Shown: in pieces, positions 7,857-16,143 of the stretch | How positions within the stretch are numbered: the stretch's first letter is position 1 | Layout of the letters: each line of letters starts with the position of its first letter | Assembly: GCA_037189785.1 (NCBI GenBank) | Contig: JBBCIP010000288.1 | Location: 1 to 21,154 of the forward strand | DNA from: Govanella sp037189785 | GTDB taxonomy: Bacteria; Pseudomonadota; Alphaproteobacteria; Sphingomonadales; Govanellaceae | Reading direction: 5' to 3' | Length of the DNA: 21,154 bases | Made by a program: the position numbers and the translations under genes | The notes under the pieces: model-generated | Told to the model about the DNA's origin: nothing | The model's database searches: none | Seen by the model: the letters and a program-made list of their open reading frames with translations, nothing else

Positions 7857-7885
7857 AAAAAGCCGGGGAGAATCCCGGCTTTTTC
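7857..7885. terminator. Bidirectional intrinsic terminator
   Basis: AGCCGGG (7861-7867) pairs perfectly with CCCGGCT (7874-7880) over a 6-base loop. It is preceded by AAAA and followed by TTTT, so it can end transcription in both directions, serving the AsmA gene on the plus strand and the HerA-like gene on the minus strand. Confidence 0.93.
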
Positions 7886-7890
7886 TGTAT

Positions 7891-9540
7891 CTACTTCTTT
7901 GAAATTGATCCTAAAACGCCACGACTGATCTCACGCCCCAAGGTCGAGGCGACAGAGCGTTGCGTCGCTTTAGAAACCTCATCGACAAAGCTCACTTCTT
8001 TTTTAGTCTTTGTGGCATTTTTCTTTGTTTCCGTGGTCGCTTTCGACGGATTTAAGACTTTCTTGGTGAACGCCGCGACCAAAACCCCGACCACAGCACG
8101 TCCCACTGCAGATGCTACCGACCGCAAGACAGACTTAGATACAGCCTGTGTCAATGTGTCACTGCGGCGGCCGCCCTTGGAGTTAGGGGCTGACTGTTTG
8201 TTTGCATCGGCTTCGGCTTGCGCGCTGACTTTAGCTTCAGCCGCCCGCCCCAACATCTCATAAGCACTATCCCGATCAAGAGTTTGATCGTAAGCCCCCC
8301 GCACGGGACTGGCGGCGATGACGCGTGACCGTTCTTCATCAGTCAATGGACCAAGTCGCGACCGCGGTGGACGGATCAAGACCCGCTCCACAATACCGGG
8401 AGAGCCGCCCGCGTCCAGGCAGGATACCAAGGCCTCGCCCACGCCGAGCTCGCCGATGGCAGCTTCGGTATTGATTTTGGGGTTCTGGCGGAATGTCGAG
8501 GCCGCTGCTTTAACAACCTTGGCATCGCGTGGCGTGAACGAGCGCAGCGCATGCTGGATACGGTTTCCAAGCTGCCCCAAGACTTCATCCGGCAAATCGA
8601 GCGGACTTTGCGTTACGAAATAAACACCAACCCCCTTGGAGCGGATCAGCCGCACAACTTGGGCCACTTTCTCGACCAAGGCCTTGGGTGCGTCAGTAAA
8701 CAACAAATGCGCTTCATCAAAGAAGAACACCAGTTTGGGCTTATCAACGTCGCCGACTTCGGGCAGTTCTTCAAACAATTCCGACAGTAACCACAATAGA
8801 AACGTGCCATACAGCTTGGGCGCATTGATCAGACGATCCGCCGCCAAAATGTTAATGGTCCCGCGCCCATTTTGATCGTAGCGCAAAAAATCATTCAGCC
8901 GTAGCGCCGGTTCGCCAAAGAACTGTTCGGCTCCTTGTTGCTCCAATTCCAGCAAACGGCGCTGGATTGCACCGACGGTAGCCGGGGCCACATTGCCATA
9001 GGTTGTGGTCAACCGCTTCGCTTGTTCTGCCACATACGTCAATAAGGCGCGTAAATCCTTCAGATCAAGCAGCAAATAGCCTTCGTCATCGGCAATCTTG
9101 AAAACGAGGTTCAGGACCCCGCTTTGGGTCTCGTTTAATTCCAAAAGACGACCGAGTAAAAGCGGGCCCATTTCGGAAATTGTGGCCCTGACCGGATGGC
9201 CGGACTGCCCATACAGATCCCAAAACACCGTTGGATAGCCTTCAAACCCATATTGGTCATAGCCGATCTTGGCGGCTCGATCGGTGAAAGACGCTTTTGC
9301 CACCCCTGGCTGGCTCAATCCACCCAAGTCGCCTTTGACATCTGCCATGAACACCGGCACCCCGGCTTGGGAAAAACCTTCAGCCAGGATCTGTAGGGAA
9401 ACCGTTTTGCCGGTACCTGTTGCCCCGGCTATCAAGCCGTGGCGATTGGCCCGTTTGAGATCCAGAAATTGCGCCGTTTCAGGGGCCTCAGCCGCCGCCC
9501 CGACAAATATTCGGCCATCGGACACTGTCTCTATGCTCAT
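7891..9540 (-). CDS. HerA-like/DUF853 P-loop ATPase (YjgR family)
   Basis: This is a 549-residue ATPase of the HerA/FtsK superfamily matching the DUF853 group, of which E. coli YjgR is a member. Walker A is GATGTGKT at 39-46 and Walker B is KLVFFFDEAH at 269-278. Between them lie VFMADVKGDLGGLSQPG and the conserved PTVFWDLYG segment. After Walker B come RSKGVGVYFVTQSP and LGNRIQHALRSFTPRD, the usual arginine-finger region of such motors. The last roughly 120 residues are a Lys/Ser/Thr-rich low-complexity tail, typical of the family. The cellular function of DUF853 proteins is not established; relatives pump or remodel DNA. No strong ribosome binding site is visible before the ATG. The gene is divergent from the plcP-like gene and shares a terminator with the AsmA gene. 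Confidence 0.93.
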   Translation of the reverse strand: MSIETVSDGRIFVGAAAEAPETAQFLDLKRANRHGLIAGATGTGKTVSLQILAEGFSQAGVPVFMADVKGDLGGLSQPGVAKASFTDRAAKIGYDQYGFEGYPTVFWDLYGQSGHPVRATISEMGPLLLGRLLELNETQSGVLNLVFKIADDEGYLLLDLKDLRALLTYVAEQAKRLTTTYGNVAPATVGAIQRRLLELEQQGAEQFFGEPALRLNDFLRYDQNGRGTINILAADRLINAPKLYGTFLLWLLSELFEELPEVGDVDKPKLVFFFDEAHLLFTDAPKALVEKVAQVVRLIRSKGVGVYFVTQSPLDLPDEVLGQLGNRIQHALRSFTPRDAKVVKAAASTFRQNPKINTEAAIGELGVGEALVSCLDAGGSPGIVERVLIRPPRSRLGPLTDEERSRVIAASPVRGAYDQTLDRDSAYEMLGRAAEAKVSAQAEADANKQSAPNSKGGRRSDTLTQAVSKSVLRSVASAVGRAVVGVLVAAFTKKVLNPSKATTETKKNATKTKKEVSFVDEVSKATQRSVASTLGREISRGVLGSISKK

Positions 9541-9643
9541 TTAGCTCAATCTCATGCTTAACCCAACTCTGCCGCAAGCTTATCCGATCAAGCCCTGGTG
9601 TGAAACAACCAAAAAGCCGCCAACCACTGGATCAAAAAGCCGA

Positions 9644-9683
9644 CTGTCATAAATCTTACGCATAATTGACACACAGGCGTCAC
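9644..9683 (+). promoter_or_regulatory. Pho-box-like array upstream of plcP-agt
   Basis: CTGTCATAAAT (9644-9654) equals the first 11-nt unit of the PhoB box as known from enterobacteria. Units at exact 11-nt spacing follow: CTTACGC (9655), TTGACAC (9666) and GCGTCAC (9677). Against CTGTCAC these score 6, 4, 5 and 5 of 7. A -10-like CATGAT (9694-9699) sits 10 bases after the last unit. A second candidate, CATAAT (9661-9666), sits 10 bases after the first unit. Only the first unit is strong; the rest is inference supported by the spacing and by the genes it precedes. Confidence 0.55.
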
Positions 9684-9707
9684 GGGACGACGGCATGATC
9701 CGCCGCA

Positions 9708-10649
9708 ATGGTAAAGAAATTTGGAGAAAGCGCCCAAACCATGGATAAGCTGGCCAAGGCCATTACATCCTTTCGCGACCTTAGCTTTTCCAGCCCCCCA
9801 GACGTCATTGATAACCCGCCAAATCATCACAATGATGATGACCCGAATGATCCTATAGAAGAACCGAAAGTTCGGCGTCATCGTGCGATTTGGATATCAG
9901 ACATCCACCTCGGGACCAGGGGCTGCAAGGCAGACGCTTTGTTAAGCTTCTTAAAATACAACGACAGTGACTACTTATACCTCGTCGGCGATATTATTGA
10001 CGGTTGGTCGTTACGGCGGTCATGGTATTGGAAGCAAAGCCACAACGATGTCGTGCAAAAGATCCTTCGCAAGGCGCGCAAGGGGACACAAGTCATCTAT
10101 GTGCCAGGCAATCACGATGAAATGTTGCGGCCCTATACTGGATTAGCGTTTGGTGAAGTCGCAATCGAACGTGAATACGTCCATATCACAGCCGACGGTC
10201 GCCGGTTTCTGATTTTCCATGGTGACGAGTTCGACGGCATCATGCATTACGCAAAATGGCTGGCCCATGTTGGGGATATTGCCTATACGCTTGCGTTGAG
10301 TCTGAACCATTGGTTTAACTTCGTCCGACGCAAATTTGACCTGCCGTATTGGTCGCTATCCGCCTATCTAAAGTACAAAGTCAAAAATGCGGTTGAATTT
10401 ATCAGCAATTACGAAACATTGATTGCGGCTGAAGCACGGCGACGGGGTGTCGACGGTGTTATTTGCGGGCATATCCATCATGCCGAAATTCGCACCATCG
10501 ACGGCATCGTTTACGCCAATGACGGCGATTGGGTCGAAAGTTGCACGGCTCTGGTTGAAGACTTCAGCGGCGCCATGCAGATTGTGCGCTGGACCGATGA
10601 CGATCAGCCAAAAGCCCGCGCGCCACGGCGCGAAAAGGTGATGTCGTGA
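9708..10649 (+). CDS. plcP: PlcP-type metallophosphoesterase (phospholipase C-like)
   Basis: This is a calcineurin-like phosphoesterase of up to 313 residues, the type often annotated as UDP-2,3-diacylglucosamine diphosphatase. Family metal motifs are complete: Asp65 and His67 in SDIHLG, Asp95 in VGDIIDG, Asn135-His136 in GNHDE, His171 in FHGDEFD, and His255 and His257 in GHIHH. Whole segments (WYWKQSHNDVVQKILRKARKG, DGVICGHIHHA, GDWVESCTALVE) recall rhizobial PlcP, which cleaves phospholipids to diacylglycerol under phosphate starvation. The GT4 gene that overlaps its stop and the upstream Pho-like box support PlcP over LpxH. The N-terminal roughly 58 residues are an Asn/Asp/His-rich extension. 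The start is uncertain: the ATG at 9708 has no clear ribosome binding site, while the ATG at 9741 has GGAG 14 bases upstream. Confidence 0.85.
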   Translation: MVKKFGESAQTMDKLAKAITSFRDLSFSSPPDVIDNPPNHHNDDDPNDPIEEPKVRRHRAIWISDIHLGTRGCKADALLSFLKYNDSDYLYLVGDIIDGWSLRRSWYWKQSHNDVVQKILRKARKGTQVIYVPGNHDEMLRPYTGLAFGEVAIEREYVHITADGRRFLIFHGDEFDGIMHYAKWLAHVGDIAYTLALSLNHWFNFVRRKFDLPYWSLSAYLKYKVKNAVEFISNYETLIAAEARRRGVDGVICGHIHHAEIRTIDGIVYANDGDWVESCTALVEDFSGAMQIVRWTDDDQPKARAPRREKVMS

Positions 10650-11752
10650 TGCATCAAGCAATCCGGCCGTTGGAAAACCACGACATGAGTGGACTTGATG
10701 TCGAAGACAATCGCCGCATCTTGATCGTGACTGATGCCTGGCGTCCACAGGTCAATGGCGTTGTCCGCACCTTGGAAGCCACGGCGCAGGAATTAACTCT
10801 CATGGGCCACGACGTCCATTTCTTGACACCAGCGGACTTCCACAGTTTACCCTGCCCAACCTACCCTGAAATCCGTTTGTCTTTGGCCCGCAAAAGTGAT
10901 GTTGCAAGACGCATTGCCGCAATTGCGCCAGATTATATCCATATCAGCACCGAAGGCCCGCTGGGTATTGCGGCGCGGCGTTATTGCTTAACGAACGGCT
11001 TCAACTTTACCACGGCCTATCACACAAAGTTTCCGGATTATATCAAAGCCCGCTTCGGTATCCCGATCCGCTGGACCTATGCCTTCATCCGCTGGTTTCA
11101 CCAACCATCACAAGCCATCATGTGCGCGACACCATCCGTTGCTAGTGAATTGGGAACTTATGGCTTGGCACATAGTTATTCATGGTCTCGCGGTGTCGAT
11201 GTCGACTTATTTACGCCATCGCGTCGTCTTTCCAAGACCATACCGGCTGCATTGAAAGATTTACCAAAACCGATTTTACTCTATGTCGGTCGCATCGCGG
11301 TTGAAAAGAACATTGAAGATTTTCTGAATGCCAAGGTTCCGGGAACCAAAGTGGTCGTCGGCGGTGGACCACAGCTTGAAGACCTCCGGGCGCGCTATCC
11401 AGATGCTTTGTTCATCGGGCCGCAATTTGGTGAAGACCTCGCCAATATATACGCAGCCAGTGATGTGTTCGTGTTTCCCAGCAAAACCGATACGTTCGGG
11501 CTGGTGCTGCTGGAAGCGCTGGCCTCGGGCACACCTGTGGCAGCCTATCCTGTGACCGGCCCCATAGATGTTATCGGCAAAGCCGCCGTCGGTTGCCTGG
11601 ATAACGACCTAGATCTCGCCATTCGCCGGGCGCTTAGTGCATCGCGAACACTGTGCCGGACCTATGCGATGCAATTCTCGTGGCGATCGAGCGCTCAGCA
11701 ATTTCTCGGCAATTTAGTTGCAACTAAAATAAATCAAATAGTTAGCAGATAA
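10646..11752 (+). CDS. agt: GT4 glycosyltransferase, Agt-like glycolipid synthase
   Basis: This is a GT-B glycosyltransferase of family 4, 368 residues. The N-terminal acceptor domain starts with RRILIVTDAWRPQVNGVVRTL. The donor domain has ILLYVGRIAVEKNIEDF, GGGPQLEDL and SKTDTFGLVLLEALASGTPV, where Asp282 and Glu290 take the E-x7-E positions. In Agrobacterium and marine alphaproteobacteria a GT4 enzyme named Agt next to PlcP adds glucose or glucuronate to the diacylglycerol that PlcP releases, making phosphorus-free membrane lipids. The same role is inferred here. The start is a GTG at 10646 or an ATG at 10649, both overlapping the plcP stop (TGATG), so translation is coupled. Sugar donor and processivity cannot be read from the sequence. 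It could instead be a mannosyltransferase of the MgtA type. Confidence 0.85.
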   Translation: MMHQAIRPLENHDMSGLDVEDNRRILIVTDAWRPQVNGVVRTLEATAQELTLMGHDVHFLTPADFHSLPCPTYPEIRLSLARKSDVARRIAAIAPDYIHISTEGPLGIAARRYCLTNGFNFTTAYHTKFPDYIKARFGIPIRWTYAFIRWFHQPSQAIMCATPSVASELGTYGLAHSYSWSRGVDVDLFTPSRRLSKTIPAALKDLPKPILLYVGRIAVEKNIEDFLNAKVPGTKVVVGGGPQLEDLRARYPDALFIGPQFGEDLANIYAASDVFVFPSKTDTFGLVLLEALASGTPVAAYPVTGPIDVIGKAAVGCLDNDLDLAIRRALSASRTLCRTYAMQFSWRSSAQQFLGNLVATKINQIVSR

Positions 11753-11766
11753 CCTCGACATTCTTT

Positions 11767-11794
11767 TTGAATTCCTCCCGAAGCTCCTTATAGT
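11767..11794 (+). promoter_or_regulatory. Predicted promoter of the M1 peptidase operon
   Basis: A -35 TTGAAT (11767-11772) and a -10 TATAGT (11789-11794) are 16 bases apart. The -10 falls in the left arm of a perfect 12-bp inverted repeat, so a regulator bound there would interfere with RNA polymerase. The leader to the ATG would be about 40 bases. Confidence 0.45.
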
Positions 11795-11820
11795 CTGAAG
11801 CTCAGAGCTCAGACTATAAG
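11787..11820. repeat. Perfect 12-bp inverted repeat before the M1 peptidase gene
   Basis: CTTATAGTCTGA (11787-11798) and TCAGACTATAAG (11809-11820) are exact reverse complements around a 10-base centre. The centre overlaps a tandem 7-mer, AGCTCAG twice (11799-11812). There is no T-tract, so an operator or a 5' mRNA hairpin is more likely than a terminator for agt. Confidence 0.7.
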
Positions 11821-11841
11821 AATGCTGTTGGGGGAAGGACA

Positions 11842-14196
11842 ATGAGGACGGGAGTTTATTGGCTGGCGGCAATTATTATCAGCGTCGCCCCCCAAACCCA
11901 AGTTCACGCCCGGGATATCCATCAGGACAGCCACCAGGACAAACGGATCTTTGATGACAAATTTCGGCAATTGGAAGAAATTCTTCCGACCCCTGGCGAA
12001 ACCCGCGCGGCATCCGGGGCGCCCGGACATCATTATTGGCAACAACAAACAGATTATAAAATAAAAGTCGAACTGGATGAGTCCAAACGGACCATCACGG
12101 GGACGGCGATTGTCACGTATACCAATAATTCTCCGGATACGTTGCATTATTTATGGCTGCAATTGGACCAAAATGGATTAAAGCCCAATTCCGATATGGT
12201 GCTGGCAACACCAGCCAAAAGCAACGCCCGCTATACCTTTCAACAATTCCAAGCAGAATTAGCAGCCCAGAACTTTCCAGGGGGCTATCATATACACAGC
12301 TTGAAGGGAGAAAACGGCGCAAATCTATCGTTTAGCATTGTTCAAACTATGCTGCGGATCGATCTTGAAAAGCCGTTGGAGCACGGTCAGTCTATGCACT
12401 TCAGCATTGGCTGGTTTTACAATATTCCAGAACAGAAAATACTGGGCGGTCGCGCGGGCTACGAGTTTTTTCCAGACGATGGCAATCATATTTTCCAAAT
12501 TGCTCAATGGTTCCCCCGTCTCGCGGCGTATACCGATGTCAACGGTTGGACCATCAAGCCGCTTTTGGGCACCGGCGAATATACATTGGAATTCGGCAAT
12601 TATGAAGTCGCCATAACCGTTCCAGCCAATCACATCGTGTCTGCAACAGGAGCCCTGCAAAATCCCGACGACGTTCTGAGCGCCGTGCAAAAAAGTCGAT
12701 TAGACCATGCGCGCACCGCCGATAAGCCTGTCTCCATCATTACCCCGAGTGAGGCGGCGGCTAATGAACGAAACCGTTCCGCCCGCAAAGCAACCTGGAT
12801 TTTCAAAGCTGATAATGTGCGGGATTTCGCCTTTGCGTCCTCGGCCAAATTTATTTGGGATGCTTGGGGGCACGCGCAAAAGGATGGCCCATTTGTCATG
12901 GCCATGTCGTTTTATCCGAAAGAAGCCACCCCACTTTGGGATAAATATTCAACGCATGCCATACGTCATGCGTTAGACCAATACACGCAATACACCATTC
13001 CGTATCCCTACCCCACCGCACAATCTGTGAACGGCCCGGTCGGTGGCATGGAATATCCGATGATCAGTTTTAACGGCCCCCGCCCCGACAAAGGCAAAGA
13101 CGGCCGCCTAACCTATTCCAAGAAGACAAAATATGATCTGATTTCCATCATCTTCCATGAAGTCGGCCATAATTACTTTCCGATGATTGTTAATTCCGAT
13201 GAACGTCATTGGGGGTGGATGGATGAAGGTCTAACCTCTTTTCTCCAGTATCTGACCGAACAAGCCTGGGAAGAAAACTATCCGTCAACACGCGGGGTGC
13301 CCCGTGATGTTACGACCTATATGAAAAGTAACAATCAGACTCCGATCATGACAAATTCTGATTCTGTTACTGATATTGGGCCGGTTATGTACGGCAAACC
13401 ATCAGCTGCTTTAACCATCTTGCGCGAGACCATTTTAGGTCGCGACGTTTTCGATTACGCCTTCCGTGAATATGCGCGGCGCTGGGCATTTAAACGCCCG
13501 ATGCCCGCCGATTTCTTCCGCACCATGGAAGATGCTTCGGGCATTGATCTTGACTGGTTCTGGCGGGGCTGGTTTTACACCACCGATCATGTGGACATTT
13601 CAATCGATAACCTGCGCCGGTTTCGTATTGACAGCAAAAATCCCGATATTGAAAAAGCCTGGGAGCGGACCCAGCAGGACAGCACCCCTCAATCTATTAC
13701 CGCACTTAGAAACAAGGACATGAAGCGACGGGTAGACGCCTACCCTGAGCTTAAAGATTTTTACAATAGCCATGACGACCATACCGTCACAGGACAGGAT
13801 AAGACAAACTATGCAAATCTTCTGGCTGACTTGACCGACCTGGAACAGGCAACTCTCAAGAAATCCGATATGCTTTATATCATCGACTTCAGCAATATCG
13901 GTGGTTTGGTTATGCCCATTATCCTCGATATCGAATATAGTGACGGCTCCCGAGAGGAAAAGCGCTTCCCGGCTGAAATCTGGCGGCGCAATTCGGATCA
14001 AGTTTCCAAATTGCTGATTGTACAAAAAGAAATTCGCCGCATTACTCTTGATCCACACTGGGAAACAGCCGATACCGACACAGATAATAACGATTGGCCG
14101 CGTAAACCCGGTATGTCACGGTTAGAAATCACGAAACCCAAAGCGGATCGCAATCTCATGAAAGAGATGAATGTATCTGTTCCACAAACACAGTAA
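11842..14196 (+). CDS. Secreted M1-family zinc metallopeptidase
   Basis: This is a 784-residue gluzincin peptidase with an N-terminal signal peptide (hydrophobic residues about 5-17, likely cut near VHA-RD), so it acts in the periplasm or outside. The zinc site is canonical: HEVGH at 439-443, 18 residues, then Glu462 in MDEGLTSF. The exopeptidase loop that reads GAMEN in classic aminopeptidases is GGMEY here (401-405). The N-terminal third has the M1 beta-sandwich signature, with LDESKRTITGTAIVTYTNNSPDTLHYLWLQ split between strands. The region after the catalytic domain is Lys/Asp-rich and beta-rich. GGGGGAAGGA just before the ATG is a strong ribosome binding site. A LuxR-type regulator starts 14 bases after the stop and may be co-transcribed. 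Substrate is unknown. Confidence 0.9.
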   Translation: MRTGVYWLAAIIISVAPQTQVHARDIHQDSHQDKRIFDDKFRQLEEILPTPGETRAASGAPGHHYWQQQTDYKIKVELDESKRTITGTAIVTYTNNSPDTLHYLWLQLDQNGLKPNSDMVLATPAKSNARYTFQQFQAELAAQNFPGGYHIHSLKGENGANLSFSIVQTMLRIDLEKPLEHGQSMHFSIGWFYNIPEQKILGGRAGYEFFPDDGNHIFQIAQWFPRLAAYTDVNGWTIKPLLGTGEYTLEFGNYEVAITVPANHIVSATGALQNPDDVLSAVQKSRLDHARTADKPVSIITPSEAAANERNRSARKATWIFKADNVRDFAFASSAKFIWDAWGHAQKDGPFVMAMSFYPKEATPLWDKYSTHAIRHALDQYTQYTIPYPYPTAQSVNGPVGGMEYPMISFNGPRPDKGKDGRLTYSKKTKYDLISIIFHEVGHNYFPMIVNSDERHWGWMDEGLTSFLQYLTEQAWEENYPSTRGVPRDVTTYMKSNNQTPIMTNSDSVTDIGPVMYGKPSAALTILRETILGRDVFDYAFREYARRWAFKRPMPADFFRTMEDASGIDLDWFWRGWFYTTDHVDISIDNLRRFRIDSKNPDIEKAWERTQQDSTPQSITALRNKDMKRRVDAYPELKDFYNSHDDHTVTGQDKTNYANLLADLTDLEQATLKKSDMLYIIDFSNIGGLVMPIILDIEYSDGSREEKRFPAEIWRRNSDQVSKLLIVQKEIRRITLDPHWETADTDTDNNDWPRKPGMSRLEITKPKADRNLMKEMNVSVPQTQ

Positions 14197-14210
14197 CCAG
14201 AGCCGATAGA

Positions 14211-15047
14211 ATGACGACACCCAAAGACGGCACATCATCAGACTGGCTTCCGGCCTTAACCGAGTTGACACTTGCCCTGGGGGATGCGTCATTCGACGAA
14301 CGTTTAATGGCGTTTCTCAATCAGGTTGTGCCGGTTGACCACTGTGCTGTTTTCACATTCGACCCCAAAGGGCGTGCAGATCACTTATTCACGCACAGCA
14401 AAATGCCCAAGGAAAAGGCTGAGACTTTAGCTGCGGATTATGTTGGCGGGTTATTCACGGACGACCCGAATTTTCCAACACTCGACACCTTACGGAAAAG
14501 CGGTACCAAGCAAAAACGGATCATTCCGTTAAGCAAAGCCGTCGATTTCGACCCCAATTATCGCAACCACTTTTTTGATCAAGTGGACTTGATTGATAAG
14601 GCATCAACCATTGTCAAAGTCGACAAAGGGATTGTCTATTGCAACTTTTACCGCCTTAAGGAAAGTGGCCATTTTTCAACACAGGACTGGCGCCGATTGA
14701 ATGACCTTTTGCCGCTGGTTGCCAGTTTGATCACGGCCCATTACCGCCTCAGTCATACCACCGCTACGGCGTCCGCCGCACTCCACCGCCAAACATCGCA
14801 ATCTATGGTACATTCCGTCATCAGTCGCGCCGTCCCGCCATTTGATCGACTGACAGGACGGGAGCGTGAGGTGGCCGAGCGGATTCTCCTGGGCTATACC
14901 TCGGAAGCTATTGGGCTCGATCTCGGCATTGCGGCCTCAAGCGTCGCGACTTATCGCAAGCGGGCTTATGAAAAGCTCGGCATCACAAGCCAAAATGACT
15001 TATTTTCCTTATGCTTAGCGGCTGTGGATCGCAGCAGCGCCCCATAA
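14211..15047 (+). CDS. LuxR-type HTH transcriptional regulator
   Basis: This is a 278-residue regulator with a C-terminal LuxR-type helix-turn-helix (about 211-271) that includes LTGREREVAERILLGYTSEA and SSVATYRKRAYEKLGI. The N-terminal 200 residues look like a GAF-like sensory fold (VPVDHCAVFTFDPKG and following), without the residues that would identify an acyl-homoserine lactone site. The TGR-E-REV start of the HTH and the KLGI helix end are typical of the family. The gene lies 14 bases after the peptidase and 100 bases before the MBL/FAD module, so it could regulate either. The ribosome binding site is weak. The ligand cannot be predicted from the sequence. Confidence 0.87.
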   Translation: MTTPKDGTSSDWLPALTELTLALGDASFDERLMAFLNQVVPVDHCAVFTFDPKGRADHLFTHSKMPKEKAETLAADYVGGLFTDDPNFPTLDTLRKSGTKQKRIIPLSKAVDFDPNYRNHFFDQVDLIDKASTIVKVDKGIVYCNFYRLKESGHFSTQDWRRLNDLLPLVASLITAHYRLSHTTATASAALHRQTSQSMVHSVISRAVPPFDRLTGREREVAERILLGYTSEAIGLDLGIAASSVATYRKRAYEKLGITSQNDLFSLCLAAVDRSSAP

Positions 15048-15127
15048 ACCGGCCGGCGCCGATCTTGTCCTTGGCCAAGAGGACAGACACCCTTGAGATT
15101 TCATGGCATGATCAGAAGAAACACCCA

Positions 15128-15143
15128 GATTAGGAGGCTAATC
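15128..15143 (+). promoter_or_regulatory. Ribosome binding site held in a hairpin loop
   Basis: GATTAG (15128-15133) and CTAATC (15138-15143) form a perfect 6-bp stem whose 4-base loop GAGG is the core of the AGGAGG ribosome binding site of the MBL-fold gene (ATG at 15148). In mRNA the site would be presented in, or partly hidden by, this small structure. Confidence 0.55.
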
Positions 15144-15147
15144 CGCC

Positions 15148-16101
15148 ATGTCTAAAGCTTTTGCGTCCCAAGCCGATCTTGAAGAAAAAACCGTCAGCTT
15201 CACCAAACTTGCCGACAATGCCTATGCTTATACTGCGGAAGGCGACCCGAATACCGGCGTCATCATTGGGGACGATGCGGTCATGGTGCTCGACACCCAA
15301 GCCACGCCAATCATGGCCCAGGATGTTATCGCCAAAATACGGACCGTAACCGACAAGCCGATCAAATATGTGCTTCTGACCCACTATCACGCTGTCCGCG
15401 TGTTGGGTGCATCGGCCTATGGGGCCGATCACATCATTGCCAGCCAAGACACGTATGACCTGATCGTCGAACGTGGCAACGCCGATTACAAATCTGAAGT
15501 GGAACGTTTCCCGCGCTTGTTCCGTGGTGTCGAAAGCGTGCCGGGCCTGACCTGGCCAACCATCACCTTCAAAGGAGAGATGACGCTGTTCCTGGGCAAG
15601 ACCGAAGTCAAAATCATGCAATTGGGGCGTGGTCACACCAAAGGCGATACGGTTGCTTGGTTGCCTAAAGAAAAAGTATTGTTTGCCGGTGACCTTGTCG
15701 AATTCGGCGCCACACCATACACCGGCGATGCTTATTTAACCGATTGGCCTGCAACCCTCGACAATATCGAGAAACTGCAACCGGAAGCTTTGGTCCCCGG
15801 TCGCGGCGATGCGTTGACAACACGAGCAACGGTAAAAGAAGCAATCGACGGCACACGATCTTTTGTCAGCGATATGTTTGCATCGGTTAAAAAAGGTGTG
15901 GCCGCTGGCGAGCCGTTGCAAAAAGTTTACGAAGAGACGTATGAAACATTGAAGCCTAAATATGGGCATTGGGTCATTTTCGACCACTGCCTGCCGTTCG
16001 ATGTCACACGTGCCTATGATGAAGCGGGCGGTACGCGCGACCCACGTGTTTGGACCGCCGAACGCGATAAAGATATGTGGGAGTCGCTCGCGCGCGCGTA
16101 A
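15148..16101 (+). CDS. MBL-fold protein with only one intact metal site
   Basis: This is a 317-residue metallo-beta-lactamase-fold protein. The usual HxHxDH motif reads H79-Y-H81-A-V83-R84. The later ligands are His163 in GRGHTKGD and Asp182 in FAGDLVEFG, but the last His, expected in a PGHG loop, is Arg219 in VPGRGDAL. The first-site ligands are therefore kept and all three second-site-only ligands are replaced. The protein may be a mononuclear hydrolase or a non-hydrolytic member. The C-terminal 90 residues are helical and end WESLARA. An AGGAGG lies 10 bases upstream within a hairpin. The FAD monooxygenase gene begins 42 bases downstream, suggesting one operon with a shared substrate. The reaction is unknown. 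Confidence 0.88.
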   Translation: MSKAFASQADLEEKTVSFTKLADNAYAYTAEGDPNTGVIIGDDAVMVLDTQATPIMAQDVIAKIRTVTDKPIKYVLLTHYHAVRVLGASAYGADHIIASQDTYDLIVERGNADYKSEVERFPRLFRGVESVPGLTWPTITFKGEMTLFLGKTEVKIMQLGRGHTKGDTVAWLPKEKVLFAGDLVEFGATPYTGDAYLTDWPATLDNIEKLQPEALVPGRGDALTTRATVKEAIDGTRSFVSDMFASVKKGVAAGEPLQKVYEETYETLKPKYGHWVIFDHCLPFDVTRAYDEAGGTRDPRVWTAERDKDMWESLARA

Positions 16102-16143
16102 CACTTATGTATTATCGTTGATAGTTTTGGAGGGACATAAGCT

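Noticed and set aside
9708..10649. LpxH (lipid A biosynthesis) as the role of the metallophosphoesterase
   Set aside because: Sequence segments, the overlapping GT4 gene and the Pho-like box fit PlcP better; LpxH remains an alternative until a tree is made.
16088..16098. Alternating CG run at the end of the MBL gene
   Set aside because: It is explained by the codons for the Leu-Ala-Arg-Ala tail and is short.
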